Origin: an uncultured Eubacteriales bacterium
GTDB lineage: Bacteria; Bacillota; Clostridia; Christensenellales; Borkfalkiaceae
NCBI GenBank assembly: GCA_900542935.1
Contig: UQPN01000005.1
Span: 1 to 64,000, forward strand
Reading direction: 5' to 3'
DNA length: 64,000 bases
Below are positions 33,680 through 43,044 of the stretch, piece after piece. Position numbers and translations under genes: made by a program. The notes under the pieces are model-generated. The model was not told where the DNA came from and ran no database searches. It worked only from the letters and a program-made list of their open reading frames with translations. How positions within the stretch are numbered: the stretch's first letter is position 1; each line of letters begins with the position of its first letter.

Positions 33680-34486
33680 TTATCTTTTTCTCCAGCCGTC
33701 CGGGGAATAGCCCGTAAGTTTTTTGAAAAGCCGCGAAAAATAGTATACGTCGGAAAAACCGCAAAGCTCCGCGATCTCGCTGATCGTGTACGCTTCGCGG
33801 TTTTTTGTTTTTGCGTCGCCGCGTTCCGAAAGCAAATCCTTCGCTCTGCCGATTTTCAGCGCGTTTGCGTATTCCACGGGGGTAACGCCGTAAGTTCCCG
33901 TAAAAAGCCGACGAAAATACGTTTCGGAAATACCGCACAACGCGGCAAGTTCCGCGCCGTACAGCTTCTTTTCCGTATAATTTTCATGAATGTATTCCAC
34001 GGCGGGGAAAAGCAGTTTGCCGTACCCGGACGGCGCGTAAGAAGAAGAGCTTTTCAAGGAGGCGATGACGGCATACAGGCACGAAAGGCATTGTTCCTCG
34101 TAGCCGGGGCGTTTTTCTTTCCAGGCTTTTTCGGCGCGCAGAAAGTACGGGAAAATCTGTTGCGGCGCCTTGGGACAAAATACGAACGGTTCCTGCGCGG
34201 GCAAATCGGGCGCAAGAAAATTGATTGCGTGGCAGCCGTCCGTTTCCGCGGCGCCTTCCGTGGAAACATCGTAAGAGGAACCTTGCGGAAAGTACACGAT
34301 CTGCCCTGCCTGAGGCGTGATGATTTTATCGCCGAACGTCAGTTTGCCGTACGGTTTTTCGTAGTAAACGAGTCCGTGATTTTTTCTGTCTTCCATGCGT
34401 TTTGCGGTAAGCTTTCTGGTAACGAAAAGCACAAGTTCGATTTTTGTTACAGAGAAGAAATTTTCAAAACCGTTCCGGGCGTTCAT
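33680..34486 (-). CDS. AraC-family transcriptional regulator
   Basis: A 268-residue protein from the ATG at 34486, which has GGAGG 8 bases upstream; a longer frame to 34558 crosses its own promoter. The N-terminal cupin-like sensor (about 10-110, with VYYEKPYGKLTFGDKIITPQ and GQIVYFPQGSSYDV) is followed by two helix-turn-helix units: LAALCGISETYFRRLFTGTYG and ISEIAELCGFSDVYYFSRLF, ending KLTGYSPDGWRKR. It is divergent from the glycyl radical enzyme gene and probably controls it in response to a small molecule. Confidence 0.9.
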   Translation of the reverse strand: MNARNGFENFFSVTKIELVLFVTRKLTAKRMEDRKNHGLVYYEKPYGKLTFGDKIITPQAGQIVYFPQGSSYDVSTEGAAETDGCHAINFLAPDLPAQEPFVFCPKAPQQIFPYFLRAEKAWKEKRPGYEEQCLSCLYAVIASLKSSSSYAPSGYGKLLFPAVEYIHENYTEKKLYGAELAALCGISETYFRRLFTGTYGVTPVEYANALKIGRAKDLLSERGDAKTKNREAYTISEIAELCGFSDVYYFSRLFKKLTGYSPDGWRKR

Positions 34487-34511
34487 AAAATCCTCCGCTT
34501 TTTTTGTTTTC

Positions 34512-34540
34512 AGTATAATCTTTTGTGTCGGATAAGTCAA
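34512..34540 (-). promoter_or_regulatory. Promoter of the AraC gene
   Basis: On the minus strand TTGACT (34540-34535), a 17-base spacer and TATACT (34517-34512). It lies within the 122-base divergent region shared with the glycyl radical enzyme gene. Confidence 0.78.
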
Positions 34541-34557
34541 TCGTTTTCTTTTGTCCA

Positions 34558-34586
34558 TTGCATTTTTTCTTCGGGAGGGATATAAT
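34558..34586 (+). promoter_or_regulatory. Promoter of the glycyl radical enzyme gene
   Basis: TTGCAT at 34558-34563, a 17-base spacer and TATAAT at 34581-34586. The weak -35 box fits an activator-dependent promoter, and the divergent AraC gene is the obvious candidate. The ribosome site AGAGGTGG follows at 34597. Confidence 0.72.
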
Positions 34587-34608
34587 AATTCCGTAAAGAG
34601 GTGGAAAT

Positions 34609-36930
34609 ATGCGCATACAGGAAACTTTTGAACAGGACAAAGATAAGATAGCGAACAAATATCACAAACAGGGCGAACCGTTTGACGCGTACCGTCGGAT
34701 GGCGTATCACGGCTACGATTTCGACGAAACGACAGGGAAATCCGACGAAGAAATTTTGGCGGGATTACGTGCGCTGAAAGAAAAAATCAGCGCTTTGCCG
34801 CATCCCGTACAAAAGGCGCGCGCGGTGGAATATGTGCTGGATAATACAAAAACAGACGTGAACGGACAGGATTATTTTCCGGGCGTGTATTCGTTGAACC
34901 GTCTGGCGAATGCGGTTACGCAGGACGTATGGCAGAAGGAAGTTTTCGAAAAAATTCTGCCGCGGACGAACGAAGAAATGCGAAAAATGAACGAATCGGG
35001 CGCGATTGCAATCTGGGCGGATTTCGATCACGTGGTGCCCGACTGGCAGGCGGTGCTTTCCCTCGGCTTTCCGGGACTTTTGTCCCGTGCGGAAAAGTAT
35101 AAAAAACTGCATGAGAAAAACAAAACGCTCACCGCGGAAAAAGAGGCGTTTTTCGATGCGATCATCATAGAATATTCCGCGATACTGCGCTTTTTCGACA
35201 GGTTGATTTCGTATACGGAAACGCGGAAAAAACGCGAACCGGAATCGGAAAAGCTGCCCGTTGTTTCCGCCTGCCTGAAAGAAGTGCGCGCGGGCGCGCC
35301 GCAAAGCACGTACGGCGCGTTGATGACGATATACATGTATTTTATTCTTTGCGAGTGTTTCGATTCGTATCAGGTGCGCTCGCTGGGCAACGGGCTGGAT
35401 AGCACGTTATATCCGTTTTACGAACGCGATTTACGAAGCGGGGCGTATACGCGGGAAGAAATAGGCGAGCTTCTGAAGTATTTTCTGTTTCAGTGGCAGG
35501 CAATCGGCAATTACTGGGGGCAGCCGTTTTATCTCGGCGGCACAAACGCGGACGGCTCTGCGAAATACAACGATTTATCGTATCTGATTCTGGAAACGTA
35601 CGATAAAATCGGCATTTACAACCCGAAAATTCAGCTGAAAATAAACAAAAATACGCCCGAAAAACTGCTGAATTTCGTTTTCGACATGGTGCGGCGTGGC
35701 AAAAACAGCTTTGCGTTTATGTGCGAGCCGGGTATGGCGAAAGCGATGCGATCTTACGGCGCTACGGAAGAAGAATCGCGCGAGGCGGATATCCGCGGCT
35801 GTTACGAAACGGGCGTGCGGGCAAACGAGGTATCTTCCGCCACGGGCTACGTGAACGCCGCGAAAGCCGTCGAGTATGTGTTTTTCAACGGGTACGATAA
35901 AAAATTGCACGAGGTTTTCGGACTGCGGACGGGGGAAATCGGCGGAGAAAACGGCGCCGATGCCTGCGGAATAAACGATGAAAAAGGCGGAAACGCGCCG
36001 TTTGAAACGTTTGAAAAATTTTATGCGGCGGTAAAGGCGCAACTGAAAGCGCTGCTTGAAAAAACGATGCGCGTTGCGGACGAGTACGAAAAATATTTTT
36101 CGTATATCAATCCGTCGCTCATGTATTCCGCCACCGTCGAAGGCGCGTTGGAAAAGGGGAAGGACGCCTATCAGAGCGGCGTGAAATATAACAATTCCTC
36201 CGTGCTTACCGCCGGTTTTGCAACGCTGACGGACGCGGTTTCGGCGGTGAAAGAGTTTGTGTACGAGAAGAAACGGATTACTCTGGCGCAGCTGAAACAG
36301 GCGCTTTCCGATAACTGGTCAGGGTACGAAAATTTACGCGCAACCGTTCTGGCAAGTCCGCATAAATACGGCAACGACGACGATGCCGCCGATAAAATCG
36401 CGGCGGATCTGGCGGCTTTCGAATCGTCCGTCGTGAATTTCCGCCCCAACGCGCGCGGCGGCGTTTACAAAGCTTCGATCCATTCCGCCATGCAATTTTT
36501 GTGGGAGGGCGAAAAGACGGCGGCGACGCCGGACGGCAGAACGGCGGGGGCGGAACTTTCGAAAAACGCTTCGCCGTCGGTCGGCGCCGATAAAAGCGGC
36601 GTTACCGCGCTGATTGCTTCGGCGCTGAAATTAAAGCCGTACGCATTTACGGAAAGCTTTTGTCTGGACGTGATGCTGCATCCTTCCTCGGCGGAGGGGA
36701 GCGACGGTTTGCAGGTAATGCGCACGTTGCTTTTTGCGTATCTTAACGGCAACGGCATGGCGATACAGTTTAACGTGTTCGATGCGGAAATGCTGCGCGA
36801 CGCGCAGAAACATCCCGAAAAATATCAGAATCTGCAGGTTCGCGTGTGCGGCTGGAACGTGTTGTGGAACAATCTGAGCACGGACGAACAGAACGCGTAT
36901 ATCCGCCGCGCGGAAAACATTGCGCAATAA
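34609..36930 (+). CDS. Glycyl radical enzyme (PFL-like family, substrate unassigned)
   Basis: A 773-residue protein. The thiyl-radical cysteine and base are in RGCYETG (Cys398, Glu400), the GCxE motif of radical dehydratases and lyases. The C-terminal radical loop is VRVCGW (Gly748), near the usual distance from the end. GRE-type blocks such as NGLDSTLYPFYERDL and NGNGMAIQFNVFD are present. GCxE argues against true pyruvate formate-lyase, which has adjacent cysteines. I could not match it to choline, propanediol, glycerol or hydroxyproline enzymes by motif. It is oxygen-sensitive, so the host is anaerobic. The activase gene follows 20 bases later. Confidence 0.87.
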   Translation: MRIQETFEQDKDKIANKYHKQGEPFDAYRRMAYHGYDFDETTGKSDEEILAGLRALKEKISALPHPVQKARAVEYVLDNTKTDVNGQDYFPGVYSLNRLANAVTQDVWQKEVFEKILPRTNEEMRKMNESGAIAIWADFDHVVPDWQAVLSLGFPGLLSRAEKYKKLHEKNKTLTAEKEAFFDAIIIEYSAILRFFDRLISYTETRKKREPESEKLPVVSACLKEVRAGAPQSTYGALMTIYMYFILCECFDSYQVRSLGNGLDSTLYPFYERDLRSGAYTREEIGELLKYFLFQWQAIGNYWGQPFYLGGTNADGSAKYNDLSYLILETYDKIGIYNPKIQLKINKNTPEKLLNFVFDMVRRGKNSFAFMCEPGMAKAMRSYGATEEESREADIRGCYETGVRANEVSSATGYVNAAKAVEYVFFNGYDKKLHEVFGLRTGEIGGENGADACGINDEKGGNAPFETFEKFYAAVKAQLKALLEKTMRVADEYEKYFSYINPSLMYSATVEGALEKGKDAYQSGVKYNNSSVLTAGFATLTDAVSAVKEFVYEKKRITLAQLKQALSDNWSGYENLRATVLASPHKYGNDDDAADKIAADLAAFESSVVNFRPNARGGVYKASIHSAMQFLWEGEKTAATPDGRTAGAELSKNASPSVGADKSGVTALIASALKLKPYAFTESFCLDVMLHPSSAEGSDGLQVMRTLLFAYLNGNGMAIQFNVFDAEMLRDAQKHPEKYQNLQVRVCGWNVLWNNLSTDEQNAYIRRAENIAQ

Positions 36931-36950
36931 AAGACGCGGAGTATGGGCGT

Positions 36951-37877
36951 ATGAACGAAGAATTATATGTAAATATCGTGAATATCAAACGCTTTGCCGT
37001 GCACGACGGCGAGGGAATACGCACCACGGCGTTTTTCAAAGGCTGCCCGATGCGTTGCCGCTGGTGCCACAATCCCGAAACGCTTTCTTCGCGCGCGCAG
37101 ACGGGATATTACGAAAAGAACTGCCGTCTGTGCGGAGCGTGCGTAAAAGCGTGTCCGCAAGGATGCCATACGTTGCGGCTTGAAAAGAACGAGCGCGGAG
37201 AAAACGAAATCCGCCACGAGTTTCGGCGCGAAAAGTGTACGGCGTGCGGAAAATGCGCGGACGTCTGCGCGTACGGCGCGCTGGAATTGTACGGGAAGCG
37301 CGTGCGGGCGGAGGAGCTTTGCGAAGCGCTGCTTCGGGACAGGGCGTTTTATGCGCCGGGCGGCGTTACGCTTTCCGGCGGCGAGTGTCTTCTGCAAAGC
37401 GAGGCGTGTGCCGAAGTGCTGTGCGAGATGAAGAAAAGCGGCGTGAATACGGCGGTGGATACCTGCGGAAACGTGCCGCGCGAGGCGATTGAAAAAGTGT
37501 TGCCGTACACCGACGCGTTTTTATACGATCTGAAGCATATCGACGGCGAAAAACACCGCGCGGGTACGGGTTGCGGCAATAAAACGATTCTTGACAATCT
37601 GCTGTTTTTAAACGAAAAGGGAGCGCGTACGGAAATCCGTTACCCGTTGATTCCCGGTTTTAACGCTAAAGAAGAGGAGATAAAAGCGGCGGCGGAATTT
37701 TTAAAGCCGTTGAAAAACATAATTGCCGTCCGCGTGCTGCCCTATCACAATCTTGCGGGTTCGAAATACGCCGCGCTGGGGCTGGAAAATACGCTGCCGC
37801 CCGTGTTGCCGTCCGCCGCGGATACGGAAAAAGCACGCGGAATTTTTCGCAAAATCTGTAACGTCGATGTGAAATGA
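36951..37877 (+). CDS. Glycyl radical enzyme activating enzyme (radical SAM)
   Basis: A 308-residue protein from the ATG at 36951 with GGAG upstream; a longer frame from 36846 overlaps the enzyme gene and is rejected. The radical SAM cluster motif is CPMRCRWC (CxxxCxxC). It is followed by a two-cluster ferredoxin insert (CRLCGACVKACPQGC and CTACGKCADVC), as in activases of dehydratase-type glycyl radical enzymes; the PFL activase lacks this insert. Later blocks are VTLSGGECLLQ, TAVDTCGN and YDLKHIDGEKHRAGTG. It installs the glycyl radical on the upstream protein. It is followed by a terminator. Confidence 0.92.
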   Translation: MNEELYVNIVNIKRFAVHDGEGIRTTAFFKGCPMRCRWCHNPETLSSRAQTGYYEKNCRLCGACVKACPQGCHTLRLEKNERGENEIRHEFRREKCTACGKCADVCAYGALELYGKRVRAEELCEALLRDRAFYAPGGVTLSGGECLLQSEACAEVLCEMKKSGVNTAVDTCGNVPREAIEKVLPYTDAFLYDLKHIDGEKHRAGTGCGNKTILDNLLFLNEKGARTEIRYPLIPGFNAKEEEIKAAAEFLKPLKNIIAVRVLPYHNLAGSKYAALGLENTLPPVLPSAADTEKARGIFRKICNVDVK

Positions 37878-38061
37878 CGGCGTTTCGACGGTTTCATCGG
37901 CAGAGAAACGACGGCGGGGAAATTTGCATAAAAAATATACGGACGGCGCTATCGGAAACGGAAAAGAAATCGTTATATTTTACGGGTTTAATTCACAAAA
38001 ACAGTGAAAAACGGGCAAAAATACTAAAAAACAGGAAAAAAATAACGCTGAATAAAAGAAA

Positions 38062-38095
38062 AAAACGGAGAACTTTGCGAAGTCTCCGTTTTTTT
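38062..38095 (+). terminator. Terminator of the glycyl radical enzyme operon
   Basis: CGGAGAACTT pairs with AAGTCTCCG (one bulged A, loop TGCG), extended by an A/T-rich lower stem, and is followed by a run of T to 38095. It lies in the 422-base gene-free stretch 37878-38299, which otherwise holds only the next operon's promoter and leader. Confidence 0.88.
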
Positions 38096-38146
38096 ATGAC
38101 CTAAAAAACTTCGTTACATTTTCCATTTTTATCGTTATTTTGTCTA

Positions 38147-38175
38147 TTCACAAAAGCGCATTCCTCTGTTATAAT
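38147..38175 (+). promoter_or_regulatory. Promoter of the sugar importer operon
   Basis: TTCACA at 38147-38152, a 17-base spacer and TATAAT at 38170-38175. The leader has a short imperfect hairpin followed by seven T (about 38182-38210), a possible weak attenuator, before the AGGAGG ribosome site. Confidence 0.72.
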
Positions 38176-38299
38176 AAGTTCGCGAAACAAAAAATTTGCG
38201 GTTTTTTTGCGCCCCACGCACATGCGCGGAAATTTTTCCGTGCGGGCGGCGGAGATGATAACGCGAAACGCCGCTTTGCGGACATAAGGAGGAAAAGCT

Positions 38300-40357
38300 T
38301 TGGCAGTCAATCTGAAAAAACTGTTCAAATATCTGGCGGCGAGCGTGTTTGCTGCGTTGATTTTCGTGTGTTTTTCGGGCTTTACGTTAACGGGCTCGGC
38401 GAAAATCAGGTACAGCGGCAAAGGCACAGCCGCTTTTTCCGTGATTTCCGACGCGGCGGAGCAGGAGTTCAGACAAGCCGCGCAGGACTATGTGGACGGC
38501 TTCACGGTGCGTTCCGGCGAAAGCGATATGATTACGCTGGAGGACGTTACGAAAACGGAAAACGGCTACAATGTGGAAGTTTCGTTCCGCCGACTGGATA
38601 AAGTGAAAGCAATGGGCGAATTTTTCCTGCAGAAAACCTCCTCGTTCGTGCCCGAAACAAGCGAAACGGGCGAAATGATCCGCAACTGGGAAGCGGGAAT
38701 GTTTGCCGTTACGGAAACCATTTATTATAAGTCCGTGGCGAAATCGGTGGATATCGACGTAACCACGGTTGCGGACGGGCTGAGGCTGTATACGGCGGGC
38801 GGCAAAGAAATCGCCGTAGACGAACTGGACTCTTACGCGGCGGGCGCGGGCGATAAATCCACCGCCGCGGCGTTCTGCCTGCTGGACGTGGGCTGCGTGG
38901 AAAGCGTAACCGTATCTTTCCCGGCGGACATCGCGTACTACGCGGGCGGGGATATGCGGCTGGTGAACAAAAATACCGTGGAAATGCGCCCCGTATTCAT
39001 CGAAGCGGAAATCACTTCCACCGAGGGAAATATGATTCCCGAAACGAAGGACATCGGCACGATTTTCGGCTATGTGATTTACGAAAAAGGGCTGAGCCCC
39101 GCGGCGATATGCGGCATTGTTGCGGCGTGCGTGATTCTCGGCGGCTTGCTTGCTGCGTTCTTCGTATATCTTGTAAAACTGGGAAAAAACGTTGCGCCCT
39201 TCGCTGCAAACGGCGCGCGCGGAAACGTTCCGGGCGGCAATGCGTGCGGCGGCGCGACTGCAAACGGCGCGGTTCGAAGCGTTCCGTGCGGTGCGAAGAA
39301 CGGCGCTGCGGGCGGCGGAGCAGCCGTCGCGCTTACGTCGGCAACGGAGATAAGCGCGGCTTCTGCGGCGCAGGCGGAAATGCGCACGGTGCGCGGAGTA
39401 AAGGAACAAAGCGTTCTGTCGCGCGGCTGGAAGAAGTTTTTAAAGGGCGATTTCTGCACGGGAATCCGCCAGCACAAACTCTTGTATCTGTTATTGCTTC
39501 CCGCATTTTTGTACGTGCTGATTTTCTGCTATCTGCCCATGTTCGGGCTGGTGATCGCGTTTCAGGATTATAAGGTTCTGGACGGCGTGTTCGGCAGCGA
39601 ATTTATCGGAATGAAAACGTTCAGAAAGATTTTTTACGCGCAGATCAGAGGCTCGTACCGGATGTTCCGCAATACCATTTACATATCGCTGATTCGAATC
39701 GGCACCAATTTTCCCCTGATACTGGTGTTCACGTTGCTTCTGAACGAAGTGAAAAACCGCAGGGCGAAAGGGGTGATTCAGACGATTTCGTATATTCCCA
39801 ACTTCATTTCGTGGATCGCCGTGGGCGGCATGGCGTTCAACCTGCTGGGCGAAAACGGCACGCTGAACGCAATATTCGTAAAAACGCTGGGGCATAGCTT
39901 CGATTTCTACGGCGAACCGGATTACTGGTGGTGGATTCTGGCGGCTTCGTCGCTATGGAAGGGCATGGGCTGGGGCACGCTGATTTATATGTCCGCGCTC
40001 GGCAGCATCAGCGACGAGCTGTACGACGCCTGCACGATAGACGGCGGCGGCAGATTCCGTCAGGCGTTTACCGTAACGATTCCGGGCGTAATGAACGTGA
40101 TGATGTTGCAGCTGATTCTGGATATTTCGTCGATTATGGGCGACAATTACGAACAGATCATCGCCATGACGCGCAGCCTCGATATACTATACCCCACCAC
40201 AAGCGTGGTAGGTACGCTTGCCTACAATTCGGTACTGGGCGGCGGCGGATTTTCTATCGCTACGGCGTGCGGACTGATACAGGGCGTCATCGGGTTGATT
40301 CTGGTGATTTTCACCAACCGGATCGTAAAGAAAACAGATAACGAGGGAATATTATGA
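38300..40357 (+). CDS. ABC sugar permease (LplB/YteP type) fused to an extracytoplasmic domain
   Basis: A 685-residue protein. The start is TTG at 38300, 7 bases after AGGAGG. Residues 1-270 form a signal/membrane helix (about 10-30) plus an unrecognised extracellular domain; a helix at about 270-293 and an Ala/Gly-rich linker lead to residues about 385-685. That C-terminal part is a complete LplB-type permease of about 300 residues, beginning near QHKLLYLLLLPAFLYVLIF, with the ATPase-contact EAA-type loop DELYDACTIDGGGRFRQAF. Permeases of this family normally stop at about 300 residues. The extra domain may sense or dock substrate. The next permease gene overlaps by 4 bases. Confidence 0.87.
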   Translation: MAVNLKKLFKYLAASVFAALIFVCFSGFTLTGSAKIRYSGKGTAAFSVISDAAEQEFRQAAQDYVDGFTVRSGESDMITLEDVTKTENGYNVEVSFRRLDKVKAMGEFFLQKTSSFVPETSETGEMIRNWEAGMFAVTETIYYKSVAKSVDIDVTTVADGLRLYTAGGKEIAVDELDSYAAGAGDKSTAAAFCLLDVGCVESVTVSFPADIAYYAGGDMRLVNKNTVEMRPVFIEAEITSTEGNMIPETKDIGTIFGYVIYEKGLSPAAICGIVAACVILGGLLAAFFVYLVKLGKNVAPFAANGARGNVPGGNACGGATANGAVRSVPCGAKNGAAGGGAAVALTSATEISAASAAQAEMRTVRGVKEQSVLSRGWKKFLKGDFCTGIRQHKLLYLLLLPAFLYVLIFCYLPMFGLVIAFQDYKVLDGVFGSEFIGMKTFRKIFYAQIRGSYRMFRNTIYISLIRIGTNFPLILVFTLLLNEVKNRRAKGVIQTISYIPNFISWIAVGGMAFNLLGENGTLNAIFVKTLGHSFDFYGEPDYWWWILAASSLWKGMGWGTLIYMSALGSISDELYDACTIDGGGRFRQAFTVTIPGVMNVMMLQLILDISSIMGDNYEQIIAMTRSLDILYPTTSVVGTLAYNSVLGGGGFSIATACGLIQGVIGLILVIFTNRIVKKTDNEGIL

Positions 40358-41244
40358 CGAAATCGGGCAGAGTAACCAAAAAAATATCCGTATTCAATAT
40401 CGTGAACGCGCTGATTATGATTTTGCTTACGGTGTTGTTCGTTCTGCCGTTCTGGCTGATCGTAACGGCTTCGCTGAGCAGCAATTCTATTCTGATGCGC
40501 GAGGGATTTTCGATTTTTTTCCGCGGATTCACGTTCGCCGGGTATAAATTTCTGTTTTCTATCGGCGACGCGTTCCTGCGCGCGCTGTTCGTAACGGTTG
40601 CAGTGGCGGTGGCGGCAACGGCGATTTCCGTATTCGGCTGTACGTGGGCGGCGTTCGCGCTTTCCAACAAAAAACTGGTGGGCAGAAAGTTTTTCAACGT
40701 GTTCTTTATGATTCCCATGTTCTTTTCGGGCGGAACGATTCCCACCTACCTCGTCATCCGCGGCATCGGACTGTACGATACCATCTGGGCGCTGATTATT
40801 CCGGGCAGCATAGGCGCTTACAATATTCTGCTGCTGCGCAATTATTTCTACGGGCTTTCCCCCTCGCTGGGCGAGGCGGCTCAGCTGGACGGCGCCAACG
40901 ATTTTCAGCAAATCCGGAGCGTGTACACGCCGCTTGCGTTGCCGATGATGTTCACGGTGGGCATGATAACGTTTGTAGGCAAGTGGAACAGCTGGTTGCC
41001 ATCGGTATTGTATCTCGAAGCCACGCACACTTCTCTGCAGCTTGCGCAGCACGTTCTCAAACAGATGATCGATAACATGCAGGCGTTTTATTCAAGCCAC
41101 GCTTCGGGCAGCGTTGCAAACGCGCCGCTCACTTCGGCGAGAAACGCGGGCATCGTCATCGTGATTCTGCCGCTGATTCTGGTTTCGCCGATACTGCAGA
41201 AGTATTTTGTGGGCGGAATTACGGCGGGCGCGGAAAAAGGCTGA
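40354..41244 (+). CDS. ABC sugar permease (LplC/YtcP type)
   Basis: A 296-residue protein with about six membrane helices. The ATPase-contact loop is SLGEAAQLDGANDFQQIRSVYTPLA, clear for carbohydrate uptake family 1. Its ATG overlaps the stop of the first permease (ATGA-type coupling). With the fused permease and the lipoprotein that follows it forms an importer for an oligosaccharide. No ATPase gene is in the operon, as is usual for this class, which shares an MsmK-type ATPase encoded elsewhere. Confidence 0.93.
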   Translation: MTKSGRVTKKISVFNIVNALIMILLTVLFVLPFWLIVTASLSSNSILMREGFSIFFRGFTFAGYKFLFSIGDAFLRALFVTVAVAVAATAISVFGCTWAAFALSNKKLVGRKFFNVFFMIPMFFSGGTIPTYLVIRGIGLYDTIWALIIPGSIGAYNILLLRNYFYGLSPSLGEAAQLDGANDFQQIRSVYTPLALPMMFTVGMITFVGKWNSWLPSVLYLEATHTSLQLAQHVLKQMIDNMQAFYSSHASGSVANAPLTSARNAGIVIVILPLILVSPILQKYFVGGITAGAEKG

Positions 41245-41310
41245 TAAAAAAACGGGCGGAATGCCTTGACTATACAAAAATCTTAAAATTTTATTCGGGA
41301 GGAAATAAAG

Positions 41311-43029
41311 ATGAATAAAAAAGTATCTGCAATCATTGCGGCGGGCGTACTGGCTTTCGGTATGGGCTTCGGCGGCTGCAATCCGGAAAAAAAACCTGAT
41401 GACGGCGGAAGCGACGGCACCCGTCCCCTCGGAAAAACCATTTCCATTTATACGGGCGGTTCCAGTGAATTCACGTGGGCTGCGGGTTCCGACGAAGAGC
41501 GCGTGATCGATTACGTGGAACAGAAATATTACGACGAAACGGGCGTATCGCTCGATTTCCAGATTTCTCACCTCGGCGAAAATATGCGTTCGAAGCTGGG
41601 CACGGCGCTTTCTTCGGGTTCGGTGGACGTAATCGTTTCGCACACCCGCGGCGGCGTGGGCGTCGACGATTATTTAATCGATCACGACGCGTATTACGAT
41701 ATCCGCACCCGCCTTTACAGCCGCGCGAAAAATCTGGTGAAATACATCGCAGGCGACCCGCTGTGGAGCCTTACCACTTCGGATAATCAGGTGGTGGGTA
41801 TCCCTTCCGTCATCAGCCCCTATAAATTCGGTATTCTTGTCAGAAAAGACCGCATGGAAAAAGCGGGTTATACGGACGACGCGGCGAAAACGAACACGGT
41901 GTGCCCCGAAACGGGAAAGAATTATATTCTTGTGGATAATCTGGACGATTTCGCGGATATGTGCGTGGCGATCAACTCGTTTGAAAACGTGGGCGCGTAC
42001 ACCGTATCGGGCGCTTCGTGGGATATCGAAAAGGCGCTTACGCTGGGCGCGTACACCGAGGCGGGGTATTTCACTTCTACGCTGAGAAAGGGCAGCGAAA
42101 TCGGGCTTTCGGGCGAGGACGCCGAAAAAACGTTCGTAACGCAGGGCGCCGGCACGAAAGAATACGAAGCCGTATTGCAGCGCGAATACGAATGGGTGAA
42201 TAAAAAAATTCTCAATCCCAAGATGAACGGCGTGCTTCTGGAAGAAGCGGAAACGGAATTCATTGCGGGGAAAACCAGCGTGTTTGTGGAAGATCCCACC
42301 GTGCAGCACCTGATTCAGGTGGCGAGAAAAACTCAGGCGGAGGACGCTTCGGCTACGTTCACGGTGCTTCCCGCGCTCCGCGCGCACAGAAACGCCGACG
42401 AATGCCCCAAGGACGAAAGCGGCAATGCGAGAAAAGGATTCATGAGAAACACCAGCGCCGTGTTCGCCGCGTGTTTCTCGAAAAATTCAAAGAACGTGGA
42501 CGACGTGCTGAAGTTTTTAAACTGGGTGTTCGAAAGCGAAGATAATTACAACCTTTGCCGCTACGGCATCGAAGGCGAGCACTGGGTGAACAACGGCGAC
42601 GGCACGTATTCTTATCCCGCGGGCAAGGAAAGCTACCTTACCGCTCCGCCGTATTCGGGCATTTTAACGCTGCTTGAAAATCAGAACATTTCCAATCTGA
42701 CGTACAAGGGCTATTCCGAAGAAGAACTTCGCTGGATCAACGACGTGGCGGGCGATCGGGACAACTATGTGAAGAACGATACGATCGATTATCTTTTCGT
42801 GCTGAAAGACGACGCTAAGGCGCAGTACAACACGGCGACGAACATCGTTTATGCGGACGTAAACAACGCCTGGAACGGCAAATGGGATCCTACGACGATG
42901 GACGAAACAGGCAAACGCACGGTATACGAAAAGAACAGAGCCGCCTTTATCGCCGCCAGCGGAGCGGTGAGAAAACAGATGACCGATCAGTACCTTTTAA
43001 TCAAGGCGCGCAAAGATAAGAAAAATTAA
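41311..43029 (+). CDS. ABC importer solute-binding lipoprotein (LplA type)
   Basis: A 572-residue protein. The lipobox GFGGC puts the lipidated cysteine at residue 23, followed by a Pro/Asp/Gly linker. The mature part is of the LplA-type large binding proteins (about 500-560 residues), with LGENMRSKLGTALSSGSVDV and LWSLTTSDNQVVGIPS early and DDVLKFLNWVFESEDNYNL late. It captures the glycan fragment that the two permeases import. GGGAGG precedes the ATG. Confidence 0.9.
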   Translation: MNKKVSAIIAAGVLAFGMGFGGCNPEKKPDDGGSDGTRPLGKTISIYTGGSSEFTWAAGSDEERVIDYVEQKYYDETGVSLDFQISHLGENMRSKLGTALSSGSVDVIVSHTRGGVGVDDYLIDHDAYYDIRTRLYSRAKNLVKYIAGDPLWSLTTSDNQVVGIPSVISPYKFGILVRKDRMEKAGYTDDAAKTNTVCPETGKNYILVDNLDDFADMCVAINSFENVGAYTVSGASWDIEKALTLGAYTEAGYFTSTLRKGSEIGLSGEDAEKTFVTQGAGTKEYEAVLQREYEWVNKKILNPKMNGVLLEEAETEFIAGKTSVFVEDPTVQHLIQVARKTQAEDASATFTVLPALRAHRNADECPKDESGNARKGFMRNTSAVFAACFSKNSKNVDDVLKFLNWVFESEDNYNLCRYGIEGEHWVNNGDGTYSYPAGKESYLTAPPYSGILTLLENQNISNLTYKGYSEEELRWINDVAGDRDNYVKNDTIDYLFVLKDDAKAQYNTATNIVYADVNNAWNGKWDPTTMDETGKRTVYEKNRAAFIAASGAVRKQMTDQYLLIKARKDKKN

Positions 43030-43044
43030 GGAGAGCGAACGGCT

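Noticed and set aside
37874..38104. 76-residue basic frame after the activase gene
   Set aside because: No ribosome site, and it reads through the operon terminator.
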